This document shows, in pieces, positions 32,244 through 42,689 of a stretch of 64,000 nucleotides of DNA. Every line of letters begins with the position of its first letter. Position 1 is the first letter of the stretch. The DNA comes from Leptodontidium sp. MPI-SDFR-AT-0119. Lineage: Eukaryota > Ascomycota > Leotiomycetes > Helotiales > Leptodontidiaceae. The notes below the pieces were generated by a model. It was not told the DNA's origin, did not search any database, and saw nothing but the letters and a program-made list of their open reading frames with translations. The translations under genes were made by a program, and so were the position numbers. Where the stretch lies: the NCBI GenBank assembly GCA_020726505.1, contig JAHLEZ010000014.1, positions 1,240,001-1,304,000 of the forward strand, in the 5' to 3' direction.

Positions 32244-34916
32244 TTAAACAACCTCCCACCGCGCCAGCCTCCCCATCTTCTCTCCCGAATTTCTCACAAT
32301 ACAAAGCCTCCCATCCTTACCCTTCCCATCCCTCCTCAACCCCTCCAAAACCTTCTCCACAACCACACTTCCAACAGCAACACCCTTCCCCTCTGCCAGG
32401 TTAAATTCTCCTGTCGTCACAAAGCCAATGAGATCTTCCTCATCCGGCACAAGCGGAAAATCTTCCTCCTGCTTCCCAGACGGATATTGAGAATACTGGC
32501 GCGGGGGATCCTGTAGAAGGGATTGAGCGAGGAGTCGGACTCGTTGGGGGAGAGGCGTGTTGAGTGGTATACGGCCAACGTGTTTGGCGGCTTTGGCTTT
32601 TGGATTGCGTGGGAGTTTGGAGTTCGAAGGTGGCGGTAGGAATGCAAGCCATTGCTCACGGGTAGTGGCTGGCGGACAGCTGGTAATAGGCGGATCTGAC
32701 TGATCTGAGGAAGAGTGTTCCGGTGTATTAGGTAGCCGGTATATGCGTGCGGATGGAAAGGCAATTCCCTTGGTTATGAGTGTTATGCGCACTGTTGCAA
32801 CTGAATTCAGTGGCGGCAATTCGCCCTCGGATGAGGAGAGCAGAGTTCTGAATGTCTTGCTTGGGAGATGGCAAACAGGCGTGTTGATCTTCGGTACCGT
32901 TTGCTGCGGCTTCTCAGTCTCCTGCGTTGTGTCTGTTGAGGTCACGGTTGCTGGTAGGGGTGATATCCCAACGACCCTTTCGAAATCCGACGCCCATCCC
33001 CGACCAATTTCTCCCTTCCTCCCTGCTCCAAGATCAAGAGAGTCCCATTCTACTCGTTTGCCTTTAGGTCGTTTGTCCCAGTTCGCCTTCTTTTTGAGTC
33101 TCTCTTCAAGTTCCCACTGAAACCCAGCAGCCGTGCCTGGAAAGTCGGTAGGGAAGTAGGGTACGCCTTGCTCAAAATGAATTTGACGCAGCTCTTGCAA
33201 CCCCCCAAGGCGTGGATTACTACCAGATGATAAAGGACAATGCAGCAGCCCGTACCAAATTGGCAATATACATTTCCATGGGGCGAGGAGAGTCCAAATT
33301 CCTTGCGCGGAGCCTGATGAAGCCGGTCTAGATGAGATCAAAGAAATTGGTATTCTAGGATCTGTTGCTAGAACAGAGGGATACTCGCCTGGCTTTGCAA
33401 GAGTCTTCCTTCGATTCAGTGCTTTCTGGGAAGGAAGACGCGTTGCTTTGAATCTGGCATCTCGATCGAAGAGCGCTGATGATCCTGTTGATTGATCGAT
33501 AGGCCAAGACGACGCCAATTCGAGAAGTTTGAAGTTGGCTTCTTCGTCATCAGCTTTTGGTAGCTTGACAGGCCTGGGTGGATAACGTATACGAGGGTCC
33601 ATAATAGCGAAACTCAATACAGAATTCGAAGGGAGAGATCCCGGGTTTGTAATGCCGACTAATGATTGAAATGTTCTTGCATGTTCTTCCGACTCGTCGT
33701 ATGGATGCAGCACGCTCAGTAGAGCCTCCGTAGACGACGGTCCAGTGATTTCAATGCTTCCAATCTCGAAACGGAGATCCTCGACATGGACTATTGGCCG
33801 TTGAAGCTTGGAAAGGCGAAGAAGCTCAGTCCAGGCTTCGAGGAAAGCAGCAGGGTGGACTCTGACAAATATTCGAGGTTGTACCGGCTTCTTTTTCGCA
33901 GCTTCACCACTTGCCGTAACAGTCTGCACAGGGCACCACAAGACAGTAGAAGGACCGATCACAATTGATTTATCCTTTACTTCTCTAGTCAACCATCCAC
34001 TCCAGCTTCGTTTGCCTTCCCTCCATTTGGTGCCCTGTCCCTCCCAAAGTCCAGGTTCTGTGGCACCAACAGCCTTGAGAAGCTTATGCAGACTTGCTTC
34101 CGGACCTTGCAGACCAATTGTGCTCATATAACTCATGTCCCAGCATACAGCTCCTCTTCCCCCACTGGCTCGATGTGTAGGTCTGTAGGATTTCTGGGTC
34201 GACGTAAGTGGGATAGCAAATCTCCATAGAGGATTCTTGGGCTCGGTCATTGTCGCCCTCTTAGCATGCCACAAATGCGTGGGCAACCAAGTCTTGTGTA
34301 TCTGCCTCTTCCTGAACTTTGACTTGGGCTTTGGTGGGTCATTCAAAGCATTCTTCCGAATCTTAGGCCGCGGATCTCGAGCTTCTATTCCAACTTCACC
34401 AACCTTCTTCTCTTTTGTAGCTCTTTTCTTTGCTGCCAAAATCCCAAGTCGCTTTGCCGTCTCGGCCCGCAGTCTTCCCCGCGGAGTCCCAGGTTTTCTC
34501 GTCCTAGAGTTGACAGTCGGCGTATTATCATCTTTCATCTCCTTTGCCGCCCTCCTCTGCAGCCTCTTCGGCACCCTCTTGACATTGTGACTCGCCGTTC
34601 GTCTTCGCAGATCCCGTGGTACCTGTTGAAATGCCCTTGCTGTCCCGCTATTCTTCGACTTTTGCATGCCATCTTGCAGCGCTTTGATTTCAAATTCGCG
34701 TGATTTGAGGAACGACTGTAAGTCTAATTCTCCATTCTTCAGAGCTCCATCCGGGGATCCTGTCAATATTGATCGCGCGTCATACTTGACGCGTTTGAAG
34801 TTGCGTCCTTTGGGTTTTATTTGGCTGTTTGATGAGGACTTCGGAGGATCTTTGCGCTTTTTGCTCCCAGAATTACTGGCAGAGCTAGGTTCTGCATTCG
34901 AGTTTTTGGGCGGCAT
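32244..34916 (-). CDS. POP1: RNase P/RNase MRP subunit Pop1
   Basis: A single uninterrupted exon of 890 residues. After a basic Lys/Ser-rich N-terminus come the Pop1 N-terminal domain blocks: RRRTASHNVKRVPKRLQRRA, the strongly basic RFRKRQIHKTWLPTHLWHAKRATM segment (about residues 205-230), FAIPLTSTQKSYRPTHRA and MSYMSTIGLQG. The POPLD domain follows in the middle (WTLLAPWKCILPIWYGLLHC, near residue 580). The C-terminus carries GFVTTGEFNLAEGKGVAVG and CIVRNSG, the usual end of the protein. Pop1 is the largest protein of both RNase P and RNase MRP and binds the RNA. The start is the ATG at 34916; the open frame begins earlier, at 34952, without an ATG. It lies 2.6 kb from an Rpr2-type subunit gene of the same ribonucleoprotein family. 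Confidence 0.95.
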   Translation of the reverse strand: MPPKNSNAEPSSASNSGSKKRKDPPKSSSNSQIKPKGRNFKRVKYDARSILTGSPDGALKNGELDLQSFLKSREFEIKALQDGMQKSKNSGTARAFQQVPRDLRRRTASHNVKRVPKRLQRRAAKEMKDDNTPTVNSRTRKPGTPRGRLRAETAKRLGILAAKKRATKEKKVGEVGIEARDPRPKIRKNALNDPPKPKSKFRKRQIHKTWLPTHLWHAKRATMTEPKNPLWRFAIPLTSTQKSYRPTHRASGGRGAVCWDMSYMSTIGLQGPEASLHKLLKAVGATEPGLWEGQGTKWREGKRSWSGWLTREVKDKSIVIGPSTVLWCPVQTVTASGEAAKKKPVQPRIFVRVHPAAFLEAWTELLRLSKLQRPIVHVEDLRFEIGSIEITGPSSTEALLSVLHPYDESEEHARTFQSLVGITNPGSLPSNSVLSFAIMDPRIRYPPRPVKLPKADDEEANFKLLELASSWPIDQSTGSSALFDRDARFKATRLPSQKALNRRKTLAKPGEYPSVLATDPRIPISLISSRPASSGSAQGIWTLLAPWKCILPIWYGLLHCPLSSGSNPRLGGLQELRQIHFEQGVPYFPTDFPGTAAGFQWELEERLKKKANWDKRPKGKRVEWDSLDLGAGRKGEIGRGWASDFERVVGISPLPATVTSTDTTQETEKPQQTVPKINTPVCHLPSKTFRTLLSSSEGELPPLNSVATVRITLITKGIAFPSARIYRLPNTPEHSSSDQSDPPITSCPPATTREQWLAFLPPPSNSKLPRNPKAKAAKHVGRIPLNTPLPQRVRLLAQSLLQDPPRQYSQYPSGKQEEDFPLVPDEEDLIGFVTTGEFNLAEGKGVAVGSVVVEKVLEGLRRDGKGKDGRLCIVRNSGEKMGRLARWEVV

Positions 34917-35566
34917 TGTCTGTACAGTAACATCTGCTGTTGGCTCTTTCAAACTGTTGTTTTGAATCGAAATTTAGATGGACTTGTGAAAATACTGCCG
35001 CAACCCACCGCCTACTGTTCCCCACTTTGCACAAGCGGAGTCTTGGCACAATCCCCCTAATTTATGTCAACAGGTTGATCGGTGGCGAGCGATTATGTGA
35101 TGAATAGGATTGCCTATATTCACTTTCAGAATTGAGCTTTCGGAAGTTGAAGATGAGATGACATGTGGGATGTCAAGACTTGGAAGCTGATATCTGTAGA
35201 ATGTTATGATTCAGGCTCTCCACAGCCATTGGCTGGATGAGCTTAAGCACGAGGCGGCCAAAATTTGTGTCCGGTGAAGTGAGTTATTAAATAATACAAT
35301 TCACTGTGAAGATCAAAATTAAAGCTTACTTGAAACCTGGGCTCTTTCTTAGAGTCAATGTTCTGAAATGATTTAGAGACTTTAAACAAGCTTTCATCTA
35401 TAGATGCAGTAAAGAGAGCGAAAGTTAATTACCTGAGCAGCCTTCGCTTCACCGGAGACGAATTTGGCCCGTCTCGACGCATCTGGAACATCTCACCAAG
35501 CCTGGACTTAGCTTCAAGTTTTCTTATTATTACTTCGTAACATCTCTCCTCTTCGTCCTAAGGCCT
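34917..35566. other. intergenic upstream of POP1
   Basis: 650 bp between the POP1 start and the 3' end of the membrane-protein gene. It is AT-richer than its surroundings around 35280-35420. No gene is supported. Confidence 0.5.
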
Positions 35567-36536
35567 TCAATTTCCCAATTCCACCGGCATGGGTTTCCTC
35601 GGTGAGTTGTCCAATTCCGATCCCACGATGTGCCCTTCCATTTCCGTGTGCTCATTGGGTTGTCGGTACAATCCTCTCCCATCGGGCTCATCTTTCGGCT
35701 CCACAGATGTTGCTCCGCTGAGCATTGCTATCATCGCTTTCTGTTGTCGATTCTTCCGAAACAGGAAGAAGGCACTCGCTGCCCAGAGCAAGACCACGAC
35801 ACCGAGCGCAACTCCCAGACCGATAGCCACTCCATTGTTGCTATCTCCTGACTCCTTATCTTGACCCGTTTCTTGAGCGGCGCCTGGACTGGTTGATGTG
35901 GATGTTACTGGTGAGGAAGTGGCTGACCCAGTTAAGGTTGATGAGCCCGTCGAAGAAGTCGATGCCGACGAAGTCGTTTCTACTTTCTTTACGTTTCCTG
36001 GCGCCGCGATCTTGAGGATGAAAGACTCATTCGTCGCAGTGCACATATCCGTCCCATCTGCACCGCACCAAAATGATTCCGGTCCAAAAGTCGATCCCGA
36101 TCCCCCAAAAGCACATGGATATACTGGCCTAAGTATCAGCAACCCTTCGCACATCGAACTTTCTTTTTAGAGGAGGATCTGAGGTAAACTTACAATTTGC
36201 CCATTTATCGGTAACTAGAATCGCGAAATTAGTATTTGCATTTCTAGCTGGCTGAATTAGGACTGGAAAAATCTCACCCGCATCACAGTACGTAGGACAA
36301 TCGCCGCCTCCCCATTCATTTATACATGCCCCTCGATAAATCAAACCCAGCGCCCCATAACATAATCCAGTGTCCAAGCAAGCCTCTCCATTCAGGCAAC
36401 AGTTTCCCGAGGTTTGAGTTGAATTCGCGCAAGGAACGAAATTTTCTGCTGTTGACCCATCCTTCCAAATGCAGGTCTGCGAAGCCGCGATTGAGATATC
36501 GACAAGCAACAACCAAATGAAAAAAACGCGCAACAT
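35567..36536 (-). CDS. secreted-type Cys-rich single-pass membrane protein with Ser/Thr stalk
   Basis: Exons 36536-36278, 36214-36194 (a 21-base micro-exon) and 36123-35567 give 278 residues. Layout: signal peptide (MLRVFFIWLLLVDISIAASQ), an extracellular Cys-rich domain (CIWKDGSTAENFVPC, NCCLNGEACLDTGLCY, CPTYCDAG, then YPCAFGG, WCGADGTDMC), a Ser/Thr-rich stalk (about residues 145-185), one transmembrane helix (GVAIGLGVALGVVVLLWAAS) with a basic stop-transfer (FRKNRQQK), and a short polar cytoplasmic tail. This architecture is common in ascomycete surface proteins of unknown function and resembles cell-wall sensors in outline only; no WSC or known lectin domain is seen. The start is the ATG at 36536. 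The micro-exon and its acceptors are the least certain part. Confidence 0.78.
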
Positions 36537-37655
36537 AACGAGCAAGCACTTTACTTAGTCTGAGATTCGAATACAAATTTACGAAAAGTTCAAAGTAAAT
36601 TCCAAACCCAAGGAACCGTTCAGGTTTTATTCAGGAATCAGAATGCGCATCTGAAAAGGGAACGAGAGGCACAGCCAAGGCTGACAGCAAATCATCTATC
36701 GCAATTAAAGCTATTCCCAGACACCAAACGCTCCTTCAGTGGTTCGAGAACCCGATTGGTGGAGCCCCTGAAGAAAAGCCCCAGTTTGGATCTCACTGAT
36801 AACGTTCCAGGGTATGAGCTGCAAGCCAAAGGCACAGTCGCGGGCTATGCCAGGGGGCACTGCGCCTGAAATGGGAAAATATGAAGCCATAGTGTGGCTC
36901 CGTCCGCAAGTAGTAGGATCCACTGGGACACTCAACAAAAGCAGGTTTGTTCTAGAGTCGGGGACAGAGCAAGAGATATTTGAACATGTGAGGTTGTTGG
37001 AGCGCATGGGTCTCGAGGGTTGGTTCAAGTTCTAAGCCCACTCTTTGCTTACTATTTCCACCTGGCCCCCCCTTGACTTTTCGTTTTTCCCTCGTGTTTT
37101 GGGATTACGAGACTCTGCAAGCACCTGCTGCTGAGCCGCATCCTAACAATTAGTAATTTCCTGTCATGGCATTTCTCCTTTGAGAAGCTGTTCACAATGC
37201 GACCCGTCCCTCAATATTGCGGGAAGCTCTTTTTGCTTCAGTCGTCATTATGTATCTACTACCTGATTGTTTTTGCTACGAACATTTCAATTTCACAAGC
37301 ATGTCAGTCAAAGACAACTACAGAACTTTGCAAAAGCGACGGAGAAAATCATTTTTATTGCAAATGTATGAAAGCCACAAGCCATACAACATGAAGTTTC
37401 TGTTTGCTGAGATATAAAGACAGGAAGCGAAGGCATCAAAAGAGTCAGAATCAGGGTTTCCGGCTCGATGCTCTTTGATTCGCAAAGCGTTCAGTCCAAC
37501 CCACAAACTTTAATGAAAACCTGGTTCCTAACGGCTTCAGCCCCAACGCATGTTTGTCAACATTCTTTCATTGAAATGATCTATATCATCTCGTACCACT
37601 GGCTAGCTCCTTACTTGTCCAGCATTCTATTCTGGGAAGTGCATCAGAAGTCGCA
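36537..37655. other. intergenic
   Basis: About 1.1 kb holding one small ambiguous open frame at 36814-37035 (listed separately) and AT-rich sequence at 37240-37400. No other feature was seen. Confidence 0.45.
36814..37035 (+). other. small open frame, possible gene remnant
   Basis: The 73-codon frame ends in KSRFVLESGTEQEIFEHVRL and reads like protein, but there is no upstream exon with clear splice sites. The opposite strand (36711-37028) also gives a plausible-looking frame lacking an ATG at its start. I cannot choose a strand or a family. It may be a relic of a larger gene. Confidence 0.2.
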
Positions 37656-38363
37656 ATGAACCCTTGGGACTCCTCCTTGCCAAATTGGGCAAGCCTGTTC
37701 GGTGACTACCAGCTGGGCAGCAACTCTCGCAGTCGATCATACGAAGAAGACATTCCCCACTCGCCATTCTCAGACCCTCCCGTCTTTTCAAATGACGGAC
37801 TTCCATCATTCAGTCAGGCTTCTCCGGCTTCACCTCCAGTCAGCGAACTTGCTGCTTTCTCTCTGAAGAATCCCAAGTGCCCACAGTGCAAGGGCAAACG
37901 ATTTGACTTCACAGCATACTTCCACAACCCAAAGTTCTTCCGTGCTCCCCCTCACGAGCTCCTCGATCTGGTGGAGCGGTCTTACGTTCTCAAGAATCGT
38001 CTGCAAAGCATACTCATCACGTACATCGTCCATGATCTTCAAGAGGACCACAGGATGCAGGATGTTCGCGCGGATATTCTCGACTGGGTTCGACAGGTTG
38101 CCAATCTCGCTGTAGAGGCCAGGGAAAGCATGAATCAAGCTGAGGGTGTTTCGGCTGGATTGGCGGCTGTGGAAGCTTGGAATGAGCGAATGGCCAATAG
38201 TTTGGGGGAGCATCTCGATCGGTCGAATGGGATCAGGATGGAAGTTCCAAAGGGATGGATGAGGGAAGTTCTGTCTGATTTCAGAAAGCAGTGGGAGAAG
38301 GTTTGGATTTCTTGTGTAGATGCCTGTGCGTATCATTTGGGATTCTATTTACAATGTCGATAA
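37656..38363 (+). CDS. hypothetical protein with a CxxC motif
   Basis: A single exon of 235 residues starting MNPWDSSLPNWASLFG. Residues 1-70 are Ser/Pro-rich and disordered. A CPQCKGKRFDFTAYFHN segment (about residues 74-91) has one CxxC pair, which alone cannot make a zinc site unless it dimerises. The rest is predicted helical, with ELLDLVERSYVLKNRLQSILITYI and amphipathic repeats up to WMREVLSDFRKQWEKVW. The last residues (CAYHLGFYLQCR) follow a possible donor, so a downstream exon may replace them. I do not recognise the family. There are no close neighbours in an obvious cluster. Confidence 0.55.
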   Translation: MNPWDSSLPNWASLFGDYQLGSNSRSRSYEEDIPHSPFSDPPVFSNDGLPSFSQASPASPPVSELAAFSLKNPKCPQCKGKRFDFTAYFHNPKFFRAPPHELLDLVERSYVLKNRLQSILITYIVHDLQEDHRMQDVRADILDWVRQVANLAVEARESMNQAEGVSAGLAAVEAWNERMANSLGEHLDRSNGIRMEVPKGWMREVLSDFRKQWEKVWISCVDACAYHLGFYLQCR

Positions 38364-38979
38364 ATACGCGCTATCAAGGTTGATGGTGTGATATTGTACT
38401 TTCTGGGGTTCGTTGGAAGTCAGTAAATGTCCGCCAGGTCCATGAGTAAGCATGAATACATAAAGGTTAGGATCCACTTTTGATTTTGCTGATAAATGGA
38501 ACGTGAAAGAAATAATGTGAACCTATGTCCCAAGGAGTCGATCATTATTTAAAACCAAAAGTCATGCAGCCAAACAATTTCTCGCCCATAAAACCCCAGA
38601 CAGCATAGGACTGTAGTATATGATTTGAATAGAGCAACTTCACTCAGAGGCGGGAGCTATGAAGCGAACGCCACATGTTTTGGTGCTCGCGAGACAGTAC
38701 CTAGGTACCCGCTGAAGCTTCGTTTAGTGGACCCCGCGCCTATTTCTACCGACAACAATTCTTCATCCCATTCTGCCAACACGATGTACGCGCATTATCT
38801 CAAGGGAATAATATGGACCCGGGCTGGCTGCAATGCTTTCACTGTGCTCATCCTCAATTTTGAGATCTCGCTTCCTACGATCGTGCGTGGGCATAGCTCG
38901 AGCATCGGTCTTCAGCTTGTCAAAGTCATCATCCATCGCCTTTCCTGCCCTGATCGACTTTCCTCGGTTCACCAGCACA
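38364..38979. other. intergenic
   Basis: 616 bp, partly open in several frames near 38625-38980 but with no recognisable protein. It probably contains the promoter of the kinase-like gene. Confidence 0.45.
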
Positions 38980-40147
38980 ATGCCGCCAGGAGACCCTGCA
39001 CGTCAGGAGATAACAGAGATTTCATCTCCGTTTGCGGAAGTCGTGGGTCAATCCGGTCGCCATTACCTGATCAAGCAAGTTCTGTAGGAGAGGAGCAATC
39101 CGCGGCAACGTGTCTCTCTCGCAAGGTAGAGCTACTTAAAGGTTCCTATTATCATCGTCCAGCTTGCTGACTATCACCGGAAAGTGTCGGGACGGAGAAT
39201 TTCATACTGAAGGCTGTCCCCGCGTCTCAATTCGACTATATTCAAGGCATATATCGCAGCCTCCGGTGCAATCCGTATCTTCGACTCTCGGTAGATGCTG
39301 TCCCAGAGCGGTCGATGTTTGTCTATAGATATTTTGCCGACCATTTGCTGAGCTTTGCTCAAAAGGAATTGCCCATTAGGCTCACTAAGAGAATCCTCAA
39401 AGATTCATTACGTGGACTTGCAGCACTGCACGACCAAAACATTGTCCACACAGGTAAGTCAAGCAGGCATCATCGATACGTGAATTATCTAGGCGGTGAT
39501 TAATGGAACGTAGACGTCAAGGCGAATAACATTCTTGTCGATTGGGAGAATAGACCTCTCGACATAGCCATCAAGGAAGTACAACTCGCTGATATCGAAG
39601 ACGCTGCTTATGTGGACCCCAACAGCGACATCGTTGGTATACAAATTGGCAACTTGATGTGGCGCAGTCCGGAAGCCCATACCCAAGGCCGTGTCAACAA
39701 ACCATCCGATACCTTCTCTTTTGGCATTGTTGTGAGTTTCAGATATCAATCTCAGTGAATTATGTCTTCAGAAAACGTACTGACTCGTTTCTTCCTTAGT
39801 GCATCTATGCTGTGACTAAACAAGTTATCTTTTCCATTGAAGGAGAGGATCTGGGCGAAGGGGAAGAGCCATTAGCGGTGGTCCTTGAGCGCCAAATCTC
39901 GTACTTTGCAGATGAAGAGGGACTAAATGGGCTTTTGAGGCACCTTGGCGATAGCCCTTGGTGTCAAGTCCTTGAAACGCTTCGCGATGGGTTTAATAAA
40001 ACCAATCCGCGAAAGCCTGTCTCTCTTTGGAAGGGCATTGACAAAGATTTTAGGGATCTTGTCACTGGCTTAACCAAATTTGATCCTTCAAAGAGACTCA
40101 CGGCAAAGGAGGCATTGCAACACCCTTGGTTTGGAGACGTTGAGTGA
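38980..40147 (+). pseudogene. protein kinase-like gene with an in-frame TAG in exon 1
   Basis: Exons 38980-39125, 39185-39453, 39514-39731 and 39800-40147 keep perfect phase (327 codons), but codon 36 is TAG at 39085-39087. It lies between YLIKQVL and ERSNPRQRVSLA, where Gln (CAG) would fit. The rest is a coherent kinase fold: NFILKAVP with the N-lobe Lys, a hinge around FVYRYF, the catalytic loop VHTDVKANNIL (His-Thr-Asp in place of HRD; the Asp and Asn are kept), and MWRSPEAH in the APE region. LTGLTKFDPSKRLTAKEALQHPWF closes the C-lobe. The DFG motif is replaced by LADIED, so even the ancestor was an atypical or pseudokinase. One C-to-T change in a CpA context explains the stop. The remaining frame is undamaged, so loss is recent or this is a nonsense allele. 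Confidence 0.72.
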
Positions 40148-41100
40148 AAGAGTGTAACCGGCTGAACTCTTATACCGGCATTGGGGTAGCTCTACCCCAT
40201 CTTCTATCCTGAGGGCTACCGCTTTAATTATTTGCGTCCACAAATCTAACCTGCCACAACTTGTACAGTGCAGTAAAAGCCAAGTCCATGACTCCAGCAT
40301 TAATCTCTCGTAAAGTTGATAAAGCCAGCGACATGACCACAGGATTTTCCACAAACCCAAAACTCCTATGCCCCCAATACCAAGAGCAAATATCGCCAAG
40401 CATTCGATGAATGCGCCTCCAGAGGGAGGAAATCCCTGACGAGTGGCCATTACAGTGACAAAGTCCCGAGTATGCTTGGTGATGCTTGGATTCGTTTGTG
40501 TGCATCAATTACAGTTGAGTATATAATGGCAATACGTCTTATGATTTATTCAGGAGGCTTACATGGCTTTTTTCTTCTTTCCACTTTCCTGTGTATTCTA
40601 GCGAGATGCCGCCCGCCTCAAATACATGATTGGACATGCATTCAAATATTAGCTCAGCATCATCATATTCGTCGTAGATGATACCACATTTAACTCAGAA
40701 TCTTGAGTCCAATCTGCTCCTATATACTCCCTCTCCCCTCCTTCCCTTCAACAAGTGCTTACTATTGTCTCAAAGGAAGTCGAACACCGCACATCAAATT
40801 CCCAAGGCCTCTTCCAGACCATCTCACAAGCCCTCGACCAGGAAATCAAAGCAGTGAAATAATAGAGGTCCAGTCTATTTTTGGCCTGCCAGTGAACCTC
40901 TTTAGGCTGGTCGTTGAGCCAAACAAAAAGGGGGTTACTTTAAGGGGCTCGGCTATTAAGCTTGCATGTGAACCGAATCGCCGGAGACCTGCCACGGTTG
41001 ATCCCGCCAAGGCGAAGCCCATGAACGAATCGGACCTCGGTTCATGCAATGACATTTCCCGTGATGGTCATGGTGGGCTTCTTCTGTTCAACAAAAAGGC
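40148..41100. other. intergenic
   Basis: 953 bp. It holds the perfect short palindrome at 40182-40199 just past the kinase stop and the thioesterase promoter. No gene is supported. Confidence 0.5.
40182..40199. repeat. short perfect hairpin
   Basis: TGGGGTAG, two bases (CT), then CTACCCCA. It lies 35 bp after the stop codon of the kinase-like gene, in what would be the 3' UTR. Confidence 0.7.
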
Positions 41101-42281
41101 ATGAAACGCGTCTCTCTTCTCTCTTCAATTCTCTCGCATTGCAAGCCTCACATCCAGATTGTACGCATCCCGTCATCAGCAGCGAAGCTAGCCATCCCCA
41201 GTCTCTCAACGCGGGGGTTTCTCTCACACGCAGGTATCATGGCCAACCGTACAACTCTCGTCCCTCCACCTCCTCTCAATCCAAACAAGTCTGCTATTGA
41301 GAATGTATTGGAGTTGACCGAGCTGGCTGCAATTGCCCCAGTACGTTTCTGTTTCTGCCTCTTGTCCCCAAGTCGCGAAGGATTTTGCTGATAAGAAACC
41401 TGGAATAGGACATCTTCTCCAATACCAGACCACTCTGGCACCCACCCGGAGCGCGAGGCATATACGGTGGTGCTGTTATCGCACAGTGTCTCGCAGCAGC
41501 CCAGCGAACGGTGCCCTCGAATTTCTCGGTCCATAGCATGCACTGCTACTTCGTTCTCGCAGGCGACTCCGAAATACCAGTTATGTACTACGTCGAGCAC
41601 GTCCGGGAGGGCAGATCGTTCGCAACACGTACAGTGCAGGCACGGCAACGGGGGAAGGCTATATTTACAACAACCCTTTCATTCATGCGGGAGAATAGCG
41701 GAGGGAAGCAGCAAGTCAAGCATGCTGTGCCTCTGCCGAAGGAGGTGCAGCTGCCAGACGACGAAGGCTATGATTTTGATGCTAATGGGACGAGCCCTTT
41801 CATTAGCCGGCGAATTGAGATCTTGAACAGGGACAGTGAGCATCCGCATGAGAAGCGAACGAGGCAATGGATCAAGGCCAGGGGTAGGATAAGTGAGGAG
41901 GGTGGACACCAGGCACACCTTAGCGCTTTGGCGTACATGTCCGACTCTTACTTTATCGGGACCGTGTCCAGAATTCATCCTTTATACCGACCTGGAGATC
42001 CTTCAAATTTGAAGGATGAAGAGGGCACTGGAGGTGAGAAGAATCCACAGGGATTGCCTGAGATTGGTATGATGGTCAGCCTGGATCACAGCATTTATTT
42101 CCATGAGCCGAAAGGCTTTAGGGCTGATGAGTGGATGTTTACCGAGATGGCGAGTCCTTGGTCTGGTGATGGAAGAGGAGTTGTCCAGCAGCACATGTTC
42201 GCTGCGGATGGTACTCTCGTTGCAACCTGCTTCCAAGAGGTAGAGCCCTTTCCCGTGATTGCGAACAATGTACTGTGCTAA
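41101..42281 (+). CDS. acyl-CoA thioesterase II (TesB family)
   Basis: Exons 41101-41340 and 41409-42281 (68-bp intron, donor GTACGT, acceptor AATAG) encode 370 residues. The double-hotdog fold is clear: LWHPPGARGIYGGAVIAQCLAA, NFSVHSMHCYFVLAGDSEIP and VEHVREGRSFATRTVQARQ in the first hotdog. HLSALAYMSDSYFIGT, MVSLDHSIYFHEP, WMFTEMASPWSGDGRGVVQQ and LVATCFQEV follow in the second. The enzyme hydrolyses acyl-CoA to free fatty acid and CoA. The N-terminus has 46 residues rich in Arg, Ser and Leu before a second ATG (41239, MANRTTLV), so the first start could give a mitochondrial form and the second a cytosolic or other form. No peroxisomal SKL-type C-terminus is present (it ends NNVLC). Confidence 0.92.
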
Positions 42282-42689
42282 TTCGATATGTAGGGAGTTG
42301 TGAGACTCAAAGAACCGCGAGAATCTGCATCGAAGTTGTGATTTTGTTTTGATATATTGGATTGTTTGTATACCTTTTAGATTTATATCCATCACTTCCG
42401 TTCTAGATGTTGTCTTGGTCTTGTATTTTCCACTTGCTAGTGCTTGAGTTTACGTCTTTACCTGTGGGATAACGTAGTCCTTTGGATATATTGATCCTTA
42501 AAGAGAAGGCTTGGTGTTGGGTTGGCAGTGGTGCGAGCAACATAAGTAGCGGTATGTCTGAATATATACAGTCTTTGTGGTTTATAATGCCATTCCGCAT
42601 TTGTTGCAAATGATGCGCATGGATTTTACCAGTTCCCTATATAGTCTATTCCAGGCTCGAAATATCGACTGAAGCAATGAAGACAACGT
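42282..42689. other. intergenic between convergent loci
   Basis: 408 bp of 3' flanks of the thioesterase and the transporter pseudogene. Nothing was recognised. Confidence 0.5.

Noticed and set aside
32743..34965. Several plus-strand frames of 100-125 codons
   Set aside because: They lie antisense within POP1, whose 890-codon frame is conserved; they are shadows.
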